Shown in pieces: positions 8,494 to 17,186 of a stretch of 64,000 bases of DNA. Source of the stretch: Antarcticimicrobium sediminis (GTDB lineage: Bacteria; Pseudomonadota; Alphaproteobacteria; Rhodobacterales; Rhodobacteraceae). Location: contig NZ_SMFP01000019.1 in the NCBI RefSeq assembly GCF_004348975.1, positions 1 through 64,000 of the forward strand, given 5' to 3'. A program made the translations under genes and the position numbers. The first letter of the stretch is position 1. Each line of letters begins with the position of its first letter. The notes beneath the pieces were generated by a model. The model worked only from the letters and a program-made list of their open reading frames with translations, had not been told where the DNA came from and searched no databases.

Positions 8494-8558
8494 TCCACGC
8501 CGCCCCGGCCTTGCGGGAACGGCGAAATTTTTGGCGATCCTCACGTCACGCCCGTCCT

Positions 8559-9431
8559 TCACTTCACGCCCGTCATGGTGACGCCTCGGACGAACTGGCG
8601 CTGTGCCAGCATGAAGACGAGCATCAGCGGCGCGGTGAGGATCGTGGCGGTGGCCATCAAGGCCCCGTAATTCTCGCCGCTTTCCACATCGGCGAAGGTT
8701 GCCAGCCCCAGCGGCGGCGTCATCAGCTCGTTTGAGCGGATCACGATCAGGGGCCAGTAGAGGTCGTTCCAGTGGGTCGTAATCGAGAACACCGCAAAGG
8801 CGGCAATGGCAGGGATCGAACCGGGCACGACGATGCGCCACAGGATTGCCCATTCTGACAACCCGTCGAGCCGGGCGGCCTGAATGATCTCGTCAGGGTA
8901 GGATTTGAAACTTTGGCGGAACAGGAAGATGGCGAAGACCGAGAGGAAAAACGGCACCATGGCCGCGAAATAGCTATCGAGCAGGCCCAATGCGTTGAGC
9001 CCGAGGTAGAGCGGCAGCGCGGGGACCTGAATGGGCACCGTGAGCGCGAAGATCACAAGCGCTAGAAGCAGATTGCGACCGCGGAACTCGAACTTGGCCA
9101 GCGCATAGGCGCAGGGGATGGCGGTGAGGATTTGCATCACGAGAATGCCCAACGCGATGATCACGCCATTCTTCATGAAGGTGAGCACCGGCGAGGTGGT
9201 GATCGATTCAATATAATATTTCAGCCCGGTGAACTCCTGCGGCAACAGGTGGAATTCTGGCGTAAAGAGTTCGGAGGGAGACCGGAAGGATGTGACCAGC
9301 ATCACGTAGAAGGGGAACAGGAACAACACCGCCAGCAGCAACAGGACCAGATGTGTGCCGATCTGGCCCCAAGGCAGGCGGCGACGAGAGGCGCGGCGGG
9401 GGGAAGCGCGATGGTTCGGAGCGGCGGCCAT
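8559..9431 (-). CDS. ABC importer permease (UgpE/MalG-like)
   Basis: Inner-membrane permease of 290 residues with six predicted membrane spans. The EAA loop is present at QAARLDGLSEWAILWRIVVP, the contact for the ATPase. The start at 9431 shares its A with the stop of the preceding permease (TGATG), so the two are translationally coupled. The N-terminus is arginine-rich (SPRRASRRRLPW). It forms the transmembrane dimer with the product of 9431-10366. Confidence 0.93.
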   Translation of the reverse strand: MAAAPNHRASPRRASRRRLPWGQIGTHLVLLLLAVLFLFPFYVMLVTSFRSPSELFTPEFHLLPQEFTGLKYYIESITTSPVLTFMKNGVIIALGILVMQILTAIPCAYALAKFEFRGRNLLLALVIFALTVPIQVPALPLYLGLNALGLLDSYFAAMVPFFLSVFAIFLFRQSFKSYPDEIIQAARLDGLSEWAILWRIVVPGSIPAIAAFAVFSITTHWNDLYWPLIVIRSNELMTPPLGLATFADVESGENYGALMATATILTAPLMLVFMLAQRQFVRGVTMTGVK

Positions 9432-10366
9432 CAGTAATGCACCTTCTTGTCGAGAACCCATGTCTGGAGCAGGGCGAAAACCATGATGATCGCAAGGAAA
9501 ACGACCGTCATCGCTGCCGCAGATCCCATGCGGAAATAGGAAAAGCCTTCGAGATATGTCGTGTAGAGCAGCACATCGGTGGAACCGCGGGGGCCGCCAC
9601 GGGTGATCACCGCGACCGTATCGAACACCTTGAACGCTGTGATGGTCGAGGTGACGATGACGAAAAGCGTGGTCGGGCCCAGCAGTGGCAGGGTGACGGA
9701 AAAGAAGCGGTCGAGCGGTTCGCTCAGCCCGTCTACCTCTGCGGCGTCGTAGAGTTCGGAGGGGATCGCCGTGAGTCCGGCGGCAAAGAGCACCATGTTG
9801 AAGCCTGCGAGGCTCCAGATATTGATGATGGCCAGTCCCGTCAGGGCGAGATCGGGGTCGCTGAAAAAGTCGATCGCGGGCAGGCCGAGCGATTGCAGCA
9901 CCAGGTTGAACGGCCCGATGGTGCCATGCAGCAGGTATTTCCACACCGTCGCCATGGCCACCACCGTCGCGGTGACCGGCAGGAAGAAGATCATCTGATA
10001 GATCTTGCGCCCGCGCCGCAGCCCGGTGGTCATGACCGCAAGCGCAAGGCCGAGCGCGACGCTTCCGGGGACGACGATGGCAACATAGACAAAGGTATTG
10101 CTCAGCGCGCGCCAGAAGGTCCGGTCATCGGCAAGATCAAGATAATTCTCGACCCCGATGAAGGCATAGCTCAGATCGCCAAAGCGGTAATTGGTCAGGC
10201 TCATCACCAGCATGACGGCGATCGGCAGCAACATCAGAAGACACAGCAGGATCATCGAGGGCGCCGCGAGGGCATAGGCGATCCAGCCGGGCAGTTCGGC
10301 CCCAAGCCGCTTGCGGCGGAGGGGGAGGGCGAACGCGCGGGGCGCGCCCGTCGTTTCAACCGACAT
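9431..10366 (-). CDS. ABC importer permease (UgpA/MalF-like)
   Basis: Inner-membrane permease of 311 residues with six predicted spans and an EAA loop at LYDAAEVDGLSEPLDRFFSV. It overlaps the upstream ATPase gene by 11 nt and the next permease by 1 nt. The N-terminal region (about 30-50) begins the first span after a basic cytoplasmic stretch, as in MalF/UgpA-type proteins that lack the large periplasmic P2 loop. Confidence 0.93.
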   Translation of the reverse strand: MSVETTGAPRAFALPLRRKRLGAELPGWIAYALAAPSMILLCLLMLLPIAVMLVMSLTNYRFGDLSYAFIGVENYLDLADDRTFWRALSNTFVYVAIVVPGSVALGLALAVMTTGLRRGRKIYQMIFFLPVTATVVAMATVWKYLLHGTIGPFNLVLQSLGLPAIDFFSDPDLALTGLAIINIWSLAGFNMVLFAAGLTAIPSELYDAAEVDGLSEPLDRFFSVTLPLLGPTTLFVIVTSTITAFKVFDTVAVITRGGPRGSTDVLLYTTYLEGFSYFRMGSAAAMTVVFLAIIMVFALLQTWVLDKKVHY

Positions 10367-11531
10367 GGCTCAGCCCCCGGTTGGTCGCCGCTGCAAGGCC
10401 GGGAAGGGCGACGCGTTTGCCATCGGGGCCGAAGGCCAGAAGATCGGCCGGGTGCAGGCTGGCTGTCAGCACGCCCCCGGGGGCGTCAAGGCGGGCAAAA
10501 TCGGCCGCTGGAATCCGCGCTGTGACGCCGGCGCCGTCCGCAAGGACACGCAGGAACAGCAGCACGTCATGGCCGAGCCGCTCTGTGCGCTCGATGTGGC
10601 AGGAGAGATGGAGCATATCGGTTTGCGCTGCGCTTTCTGCGCTAAGCCGAACGGCTTCTGGGCGAAAGGCGATATGCAGCGGCCGTTGCAGCAACTGCCC
10701 TAGCCTTGTATTGCCGCCCTCCCATCCGGCCACGGTGTCGGAGGCCACGACATTGATCTCGGGCGAGCCGATGAAGCGGGCGACGCGAAGATCCTCGGGC
10801 GCTTCGTACAGCCCCTGTGGCGTACTGCACTGGATGATGGTGCCATCCATCATGACCGCCACGCGACTCGACATGGTCATCGCTTCGGTCTGATCGTGGG
10901 TGACATAGATGAAGGTGGCGCCGAGCCGACGGTGCAGGGCGGTGATCTCGGCGCGCATTGTGACACGGAGGCGGGCATCAAGATTGGAAAGCGGCTCGTC
11001 CATCAGGAACACCCGCGGATCGCGGATGATGGCGCGGGCCAGCGCGACGCGCTGGCGCTGCCCACCGGAAAGCGCCGCCGGTTTACGCTCGAGCAGGGGT
11101 CCGATCTCGACCAGATCCGCGACGCGGCGCACCTCGTCGGTGATCTCGCGCCGGGTTCGTGCCTGTCCCGGAAGCAGTCGACCAAGAGCGGGCAGGCGGG
11201 CCATGCGCGACAGGCGGCGCACCTTCAGCGGCGTCGCGACATTCTCGGCCACGCTCATATGCGGGTAGAGCGCATAGGACTGGAACACCATGGCGATATC
11301 GCGCTCTCGTGGCGGCAGATGATCTATGCTGGCACCGTCAATGTGCACTTCGCCGCTGGTTTGCGGCAGCAGCCCGGCGATAATGCGCAGGAGGGTGGAT
11401 TTACCGCAGCCCGAGGGCCCCACCAACGTCATGAATTCCCCGGGCTTCACGTCCAGAGTTGCGGCGCGCAACGTGGTTGTCGCGCCATAGGTCTTCTCAA
11501 TTCGGTCCAGTTCAACCCCGGCAGACATCAT
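10356..11531 (-). CDS. ABC importer ATPase (UgpC/MalK-like)
   Basis: Cytoplasmic ATPase of about 391 residues that powers the importer. Walker A GPSGCGKST, signature LSGGQRQR, Walker B FLMDEPLS and H-loop YVTHDQTEA are intact; the C-terminal 120 residues form a TOBE-type regulatory domain. Three nearby ATGs are possible; 11531 was chosen because AAAGG lies six bases upstream, though 11537 cannot be excluded. It is the first gene of a seven-gene minus-strand operon ending in rpiR. A linker of about 25 extra residues (RLSRMARLPALGRLLPG) between the Q-loop region and the signature is longer than in typical UgpC. Confidence 0.93.
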   Translation of the reverse strand: MMSAGVELDRIEKTYGATTTLRAATLDVKPGEFMTLVGPSGCGKSTLLRIIAGLLPQTSGEVHIDGASIDHLPPRERDIAMVFQSYALYPHMSVAENVATPLKVRRLSRMARLPALGRLLPGQARTRREITDEVRRVADLVEIGPLLERKPAALSGGQRQRVALARAIIRDPRVFLMDEPLSNLDARLRVTMRAEITALHRRLGATFIYVTHDQTEAMTMSSRVAVMMDGTIIQCSTPQGLYEAPEDLRVARFIGSPEINVVASDTVAGWEGGNTRLGQLLQRPLHIAFRPEAVRLSAESAAQTDMLHLSCHIERTERLGHDVLLFLRVLADGAGVTARIPAADFARLDAPGGVLTASLHPADLLAFGPDGKRVALPGLAAATNRGLSHVG

Positions 11532-11574
11532 CCGCATCCTTTCGAAATACGGTGGTGATCTATTGGAGTTGTGC

Positions 11575-11588
11575 TTCACTTTTGTGAA
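11575..11588. promoter_or_regulatory. Palindrome TTCAC-TTTT-GTGAA upstream of the importer operon
   Basis: A perfect 5-4-5 inverted repeat 44 bp upstream of the ATPase start, in otherwise AT-rich promoter-like DNA. Its size and GTGAA arms resemble RpiR/MurR operators. Since the operon's last gene is an RpiR regulator, it is a good candidate for autoregulation. Confidence 0.4.
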
Positions 11589-12081
11589 CTACTTGTGGAG
11601 CTTTTACTTCATGATCTCGGCAGGGCATTGCCGCAGACCACTTTTCATGACAGGCGCACAATGTGGGGTGCTTTGTCTAGGCGGAGTTCTGAAGTGGTCC
11701 TGCTGTTTCCAACAGGTATGCGGCTTATCAAAGATGCATCCGGGTTAAGTTTCATGCCGCAGGCCGTGCCGGTGAACTGCGATCCTTGATCCCCATCAGA
11801 CGCCGAACCCGATGCCGCCCGGCATGGACCCCTTGAAAATGGTGGATTACACCCTCCACGGGCTCGCCCCGTGAGAGTATCACCAACGGTCACTAAAGCC
11901 CCTCCCTGAACAGAGCGCCCTTATAAACAAGGGTTCTTCAGAGAGAACGTCACTGCGCGAGACGCTGAAGGAGCTGTCTGGCGACCATCGCGCCTTGTAA
12001 CTGCGGCCCAGCTGAGGCCGAAGAACAAAGTGACACCATTTCCCGGGGCGCCATTTTCTTTGAATGTGTCTGTCGCTGTGG
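11589..12081. other. Intergenic spacer with possible IS3-like trace
   Basis: About 490 bp without a convincing gene. On the minus strand near 11783-11850 a short stretch reads GVIHHFQGVHAGRHRVRRLM, vaguely resembling degraded IS3-family orfB sequence, but stops and frame changes surround it. I see no terminal repeats. The remaining DNA, including the 3' flank of the FAD oxidoreductase gene, holds nothing I recognise. Confidence 0.3.
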
Positions 12082-13365
12082 CTATCGTTTCTTCAAGTCG
12101 CACGCGTCCTGATAGGCATACCATTTTGTCATTAGATCAGCCACATGACCTGCGACAGGTTTGAAGGGAACGCGCGCAAACGGCAGATCGTCAAATGCGG
12201 TTTCCGCATCGGGTTGGCGCAGTATCTTGCGGGCCAGCTTCATCCCGAAATACAGGCTGCGCGTCACGCCAGACCCGCAGTATCCCCCGGCCAGCCACAC
12301 CCCGTCTTCATACCCGATGTGCGGGCTATGATCCGTCGTATAGGCCACATCGCCAGACCAGACATGGCTGAAGGCCACGTCTTTCAGTTGCGGGAACACG
12401 CGCGTGGCAGCGGTTTCAAAGGCTTTGCGCTGCTTGTCGGGGTCACCGCCCGGGCGGCCAATCCTGCCGCCAAAGATAAACCGTTTGCCGTCTGGCGTGG
12501 GTCTGAACCACATGAAAATGCGACCAGATTCACCAAAGGTCCGGCCTTTGGGAGTTAGCTGGCTGATGACGTCAGCGGGCAGCTCTTCGGTGGCGACGGC
12601 GGCCGTGCGGATCTGAACAACGCGGCGATTCATGGCAGGGGTGTGCCGGTCGGAATAGGCATTGGTCGCGACCACGACCTCGCTGGCCCGAATACTGCCC
12701 TCGGGGGTTCTGACCTGCGTCCCGGTGATGTCTTTGCGCAGGGCGGTGACCGGACAGTTGGTTATAATGCGCACGCCCGAGGCCACGGCGAGACGTGCAA
12801 GCGACAGCACCAGTTTGCGCGGGTGGATACCACCGTCCCGGTGATACACCACGCCGCCTTTGTAAAAGTCGCTGCCGATTTCGCTGCGCTGTTCGCTCTG
12901 CGGCACCATGTCGAACGGAAGGCCCAGATTCTTTCCCAGCCATTCACACTCGCGTGCCGTGCTCTCATAATCGCCACGGGTTCGCGCGCCTCTGAAACGG
13001 CCTTGCATTTTCAGATCACAGGCAAGGTCTTCGCGTTTCACGAACTCTTCGAAAAAGTCGAGGGCCAGCAGCCCTTCGCGCAAAATGCCCAGCGTTTTCT
13101 GTTCGCCATAGCGCGCCAGCAGACCCGCAGAGCCGAGCTTGTGAAAACTGGGCCCAACCATGCCCCCGTTGCGAGAGGAGGCTCCGGCCCCGATGCCGCC
13201 GGCATCAAAAACGGTCACATCGCGTCCCGCGCGGGCAAGGTGCAGAGCCACGGACAGGCCGGTGAACCCCGCCCCGATCACCGCAATGTCCGTCTTTTCG
13301 GGCAGGGCCGGTTTTTCGGGGGAATAGGTGGGGATCGTTTCCCAGAAAATTTGCTCAGCGGTCAT
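12082..13365 (-). CDS. FAD-dependent amine/amino-acid oxidoreductase (DAO family)
   Basis: Enzyme of 427 residues from the ATG at 13365 (MTAEQIFWETIPTYSPEKPA). The dinucleotide-binding motif IAVIGAGFTGLSVALH lies near residue 25-40, followed by ASSRNGGMVGP, typical of the PuuB/DadA-like DAO family, and a C-terminal GGYCGSGVTRS flavin motif. Members oxidise secondary or primary amines to imines or aldehydes with FAD. It is the last gene of the polyamine-type importer operon, four bases after the DUF1028 gene, so an imported amine-containing compound or its breakdown product is the probable substrate. Confidence 0.88.
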   Translation of the reverse strand: MTAEQIFWETIPTYSPEKPALPEKTDIAVIGAGFTGLSVALHLARAGRDVTVFDAGGIGAGASSRNGGMVGPSFHKLGSAGLLARYGEQKTLGILREGLLALDFFEEFVKREDLACDLKMQGRFRGARTRGDYESTARECEWLGKNLGLPFDMVPQSEQRSEIGSDFYKGGVVYHRDGGIHPRKLVLSLARLAVASGVRIITNCPVTALRKDITGTQVRTPEGSIRASEVVVATNAYSDRHTPAMNRRVVQIRTAAVATEELPADVISQLTPKGRTFGESGRIFMWFRPTPDGKRFIFGGRIGRPGGDPDKQRKAFETAATRVFPQLKDVAFSHVWSGDVAYTTDHSPHIGYEDGVWLAGGYCGSGVTRSLYFGMKLARKILRQPDAETAFDDLPFARVPFKPVAGHVADLMTKWYAYQDACDLKKR

Positions 13366-13369
13366 TTCT

Positions 13370-14131
13370 TCAGTCCCTAAGGGTCCAGTTGTCGCGATTT
13401 CGAGCCGTGGGAAAACGGTCTTGCAGACCCAATTCTTCGATCCGTTGGATGCTTGCTTCGAACAGGCCGCGCTTGATCGGGATTCCGTCGGGGGCCAGCG
13501 CGACCTCGCGCAGGTTTTCTGCACGGTCCGCATAGGCATCCACAAGTTTACGCAGGTCTTCGATCGCGGTTTGTTCCGACATGTCGACGCGCAGATCCAT
13601 GGCATCAATCCCGTGCTCGCCGGTGACGCGCACGCCGGCCGAACGCAGGGGCCCTTGGATTTCTCCTCCGGCATCGCGGCCCGCCTCCAAGGCGCGCATC
13701 AGGCGCTCCCCAAGCGGCAAGTCGGAGTTTGCGGTAAAGGCATCGGCCATTTTGCGGGTGACCTGATCATTCGCCAGAATATTCCCCAGCGCGAGGCAGT
13801 CCTTGTCGATGCTATGGGTAAAGATCGAATACATGCGGCGGCCATGGTAGACAGAGGCCTGTCCCGTGGCATCCAATGCGCCGACTTGGCGCCATTCAAT
13901 GTCATTGGTCGAATTGCAAACCTCGGACACGGTTTCATCCGCGCGTTTGCCTGCCGCCAAAAGGGATATGCCAAGATCGCCCAACCGGCTGTCAGTACGG
14001 TGCTGCGATAGCATCGCGCCTTTGCCATGGGCCAGTCGGACACAGCGCGCGCCGACAGCCAGATCCGATGTCGTGATGGCGGCCCCGAAAGCCCCTGTGC
14101 GCTCGCATCGGCCAATAATTGAAAAGGTCAC
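13370..14131 (-). CDS. DUF1028 protein, possible Ntn-type hydrolase (copy 1)
   Basis: Protein of 253 residues beginning MTFSIIGRCERTGAFGAA, the conserved DUF1028 start. After Met removal, Thr2 would be N-terminal and could act as a nucleophile as in Ntn hydrolases; this is inference. Further family features are VGARCVRLAHGKGAMLSQ, YHGRRMYSIF, and DMDLRVDMSE-like segments. Compared with copy 2 at 21507 it has an extra C-terminal region of about 30 residues (RGLFEASIQRIEELGLQ). It is sandwiched between an amidohydrolase and an FAD oxidoreductase. The family has no established reaction. Confidence 0.85.
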   Translation of the reverse strand: MTFSIIGRCERTGAFGAAITTSDLAVGARCVRLAHGKGAMLSQHRTDSRLGDLGISLLAAGKRADETVSEVCNSTNDIEWRQVGALDATGQASVYHGRRMYSIFTHSIDKDCLALGNILANDQVTRKMADAFTANSDLPLGERLMRALEAGRDAGGEIQGPLRSAGVRVTGEHGIDAMDLRVDMSEQTAIEDLRKLVDAYADRAENLREVALAPDGIPIKRGLFEASIQRIEELGLQDRFPTARNRDNWTLRD

Positions 14132-14148
14132 TCGGGTACTCCTGTTCG

Positions 14149-15516
14149 TCAGCAGATGTCAGTTGAAGGCAGGGGGACGCCACGATCCTCGGCGCCAAAC
14201 CTTTGCCACATGGCGTCGGTCGCGGCCTGTGCCTCTTGCACGGCGGCGCGTTCATCGATCGTGACAAGTTTGCGGTCGCGCATCAGGAAATGCCCGTCAA
14301 CCATCGTGTCGGTGACCGTGCCCGGATGACCGTAATGCACAATGTTGGAGATCGCGGACACCCGCGGGGACAGCGCGGGCGTCATCAGATCGAACATGGC
14401 CAGATCGGCTTTCATGCCCACGGCAATGCTGCCGATGCCGGAGTGATCCAGCGCCTTTGCCGCGTTCACGGTGGCATAGTTGAACACCTGCTGCGGTGTC
14501 GGCGTGACGGATCGTTGATAGGCCCCGCGATGCAGCGTCAGACCCATTTTCATGGCGTGGAACATATCCTCGGTCATGTTGTCCGTGCCCAATACGATCT
14601 TTACCTTGTGATCAAGGATCGCGCGCATCGGTAGCGGGTGCGGCCCTTTGGCCGACATTGACGCCGGGCAATGCGCCAGCCACGTTCCCGTTTCAGCCAG
14701 TCGGGCCACGTCGCTTTCGTTGCAAAACGTCCAATGCACGGCCAGCAGGTCATCGCCAAGGAAGTTGTTGCGGTCCAGATACTCGGTCGAGGTGCAACCA
14801 TGCAGGCTTTCAACCTGTTCCTTTTCGCTGATGATCTGGCTGAGATGAACCGTGCGGCGCAGCCCGTGCCGCCGGGCCAGATCCGTCAGCTGGCCCAACA
14901 TCCAAGGGCTGCAATTGTCAGGCGCATGGGCGGAAATCATGACCCGCACGCGGTCGTCCTCCGCGCCGTGAAACCGCTCGATCAGGGCGCGGGTGCGGGT
15001 CAGGAATGTTTCCCCGAATTCGCGGTCAAACCGGTATTTCCCGCTGCCCACTTCGGTGGTGACGGCATCGGCGCAGCTTTCTGCCAGCCACAGGCGCATC
15101 CCTGTTGCAATCATCGCCGGCGCGTAATCGGCAACATGGCGCAGCGGATCAACCATCGTGGTCGTGCCGGACCGGATCGCCTCGGCGCAGGCAAGCCGCG
15201 CGATTGCGGCACGTTCTTGCGGTTCCAGAAGGTAGGAGGCCGGCACCATGTATTGGTAGACAAGGTTGCCCTCGATATCCTCTACCGTGCCGCGCAGCAC
15301 CAGCAAGACCGCATGGGTATGCGCATTTATCAGACCGGGCGATACCAGCTTGTCCGACATGTCCAAGGGCTCGAACCCGTCGAAATCCGTGCCCGAAAGG
15401 CTGTCGGAAATGGCGATGATCCGGCTGCCATCAATGGCGATATGCCCTTTGCAGACCTCGGGCAGGCCGCTTTCATGAGAGATATACTGCGCGTTCTTAA
15501 GTAAAGTGCGGCTCAT
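14149..15516 (-). CDS. Amidohydrolase, ATZ/TRZ-like deaminase/chlorohydrolase type
   Basis: Metal-dependent hydrolase of 455 residues of the cytosine-deaminase-like amidohydrolase superfamily. The metal site shows NAHTHAV (H66, H68), a distal VHLSQ, a VHWTF histidine and LGTDNM aspartate. Relatives include SsnA, MtaD, AtzB and guanine deaminase, which hydrolytically remove amino or other groups from heterocycles. Four-base overlap with the permease before it couples its translation to import. The substrate is unknown but a cyclic nitrogen compound fits both family and context. Confidence 0.9.
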   Translation of the reverse strand: MSRTLLKNAQYISHESGLPEVCKGHIAIDGSRIIAISDSLSGTDFDGFEPLDMSDKLVSPGLINAHTHAVLLVLRGTVEDIEGNLVYQYMVPASYLLEPQERAAIARLACAEAIRSGTTTMVDPLRHVADYAPAMIATGMRLWLAESCADAVTTEVGSGKYRFDREFGETFLTRTRALIERFHGAEDDRVRVMISAHAPDNCSPWMLGQLTDLARRHGLRRTVHLSQIISEKEQVESLHGCTSTEYLDRNNFLGDDLLAVHWTFCNESDVARLAETGTWLAHCPASMSAKGPHPLPMRAILDHKVKIVLGTDNMTEDMFHAMKMGLTLHRGAYQRSVTPTPQQVFNYATVNAAKALDHSGIGSIAVGMKADLAMFDLMTPALSPRVSAISNIVHYGHPGTVTDTMVDGHFLMRDRKLVTIDERAAVQEAQAATDAMWQRFGAEDRGVPLPSTDIC

Positions 15517-16289
15517 TTTTTGCGCATCACTCCGATGGCTGTTGCGGCAAGCGTGATAACGACAAGCACGGTTGCGACGGCGGCGATTGTCGGGTCGATA
15601 TTGTCCTGAATGCCTTCCCAGATCATTTTGGGCAGGGTGCTGACCCGGCGCACGGTAATGAACAGGACACCGACGATTTCATCAAAGCTGACGATAAAGG
15701 CGAAGATGAATCCGGTCGCGATCCCCGGTTTGGCGGCGGGCACGACAACGGCCCATACGGTTTGCAGGACCGACGCCCCAAGGCTGCGCGCGGCGCGGGG
15801 AATATTGCGGTCAAGATTGGTCAGGGCCGCGAAGACAGAGATCGACACATAGGGAAGGGCCAGCAGCGTATGCGCAAGGATGACGCCCATATTGGTGTCG
15901 ATCAGCCCCAGAACGACCCAGAAACGGTAGAACCCAAGGGATTGCACCACGGGGGGCACCAGGATCGGCGTGATCAGCACCCAACGGGCAATGGAGGAGG
16001 CGCGATCGGACAGGAACCAGCAGCCAATGGCAAAAGCCGTGCCAAGAACCGTGGCGCATGTCGCCACGACCAGACCGATCCAGATGCTGGTCCAGGTGGC
16101 ACCAAGCCATGCCGCGTCGGTAAAATAGTTCACATAGTGCTGGATCGACAGGCCGTGTTTGGGCAAACCGATATAGCTGGTGTCGGTAAAGGAAATCGGG
16201 AGCACCACCAGCAAGGGCAGAACCAAAAAGGCGATGACCACCCACGCGCCGGTCTGAAAGAAAATCTGAAAGGTGGAACGGGGCATCAT
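15513..16289 (-). CDS. ABC importer permease (PotC-like)
   Basis: Inner-membrane permease of 258 residues with about six spans and an EAA-type loop RAARSLGASVLQTVWAVVVP. It is the second permease of a spermidine/putrescine-type system, overlapping the first permease and the amidohydrolase by 4 nt each. Pot-family importers handle polyamines, opines and related cationic or amide compounds. Confidence 0.92.
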   Translation of the reverse strand: MMPRSTFQIFFQTGAWVVIAFLVLPLLVVLPISFTDTSYIGLPKHGLSIQHYVNYFTDAAWLGATWTSIWIGLVVATCATVLGTAFAIGCWFLSDRASSIARWVLITPILVPPVVQSLGFYRFWVVLGLIDTNMGVILAHTLLALPYVSISVFAALTNLDRNIPRAARSLGASVLQTVWAVVVPAAKPGIATGFIFAFIVSFDEIVGVLFITVRRVSTLPKMIWEGIQDNIDPTIAAVATVLVVITLAATAIGVMRKK

Positions 16290-17128
16290 TTACGCTCCAG
16301 CAGGGCGGCGCGCAGGTTGACGAACCGCGCCGCGATCAAAAGGACAAGGGCCGTTGCAACCAGCAGGCCGACCGACAGGGCAGAGCCAAGCCCCCAGTTC
16401 AGGAATTCCTGAATCTGGTAGGTGATGTATTCGGAGATCATCAGTACACGGCCGCCGCCCAGCAAGGCTGGCGTCACGAAAAAACCAAGCGACAAGACAA
16501 AGACAAGCAGCGCGCCGGACATCACGCCGGGCATCGTCTGGGGAAAATAGACTTGGCGGAATGCGGTCCATTCGCCTGCGCCCAAACTGCGGGCGGCCAG
16601 CACATAAGCGCCGGAGATACCGCGCATATTGGTCAGCATGGGAAGGATCGCAAAGGGCAACATGACGTGGATCATCGCGATCAACACGCCCAACTCGTTG
16701 TGCATCAGCCGCAAGGGCGACTCTATAAGCCCTGCGCCCTTCAGTGCGTCATTCACGATCCCGGACCGGCCCAGCAACACGATCCAGCTGAACGACCGGA
16801 TCAGAACCGAGACCCAGAACGGCAGGATGACAAGGGCCACCATCAGCGGTGTCAGCCGCGAGGAGTAATTGCTGATGGCATAGGCCACGATATAGCCCAA
16901 AAACAGGCAGCCGATCGTGGTGATCGCAGCCACCCGAAAGGTGATGACAAAACTGGTCTTCACGGCGTTGGACCCAGCCATGGCGACAAAGTTCGTCAGT
17001 CCCGTTTCGGGTTCGGTAAAGGCGATTTTCCAGATGCCAAGAACCGGGACTATGTAGAAAATCACCATGATGGCCAAAGCTGGAACAACCAGCATCCAGT
17101 AACTGACCTTTTCGTTCATTCTCGGCAT
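16286..17128 (-). CDS. ABC importer permease (PotB-like)
   Basis: Inner-membrane permease of 280 residues. The ATG at 17128 (MPRMNEKVSYWMLVVPALAI) has CAGGAG five bases upstream and is preferred to the TTG at 17143. Six spans are predicted, with the EAA motif VLAARSLGAGEWTAFRQVYF. It pairs with the PotC-like protein. Confidence 0.92.
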   Translation of the reverse strand: MPRMNEKVSYWMLVVPALAIMVIFYIVPVLGIWKIAFTEPETGLTNFVAMAGSNAVKTSFVITFRVAAITTIGCLFLGYIVAYAISNYSSRLTPLMVALVILPFWVSVLIRSFSWIVLLGRSGIVNDALKGAGLIESPLRLMHNELGVLIAMIHVMLPFAILPMLTNMRGISGAYVLAARSLGAGEWTAFRQVYFPQTMPGVMSGALLVFVLSLGFFVTPALLGGGRVLMISEYITYQIQEFLNWGLGSALSVGLLVATALVLLIAARFVNLRAALLERK

Positions 17129-17186
17129 CTCGGCTCCTGACAAAATCGGACGGGCCAGCGGCTATCACTGGCCCGCCAAAGGTCGC

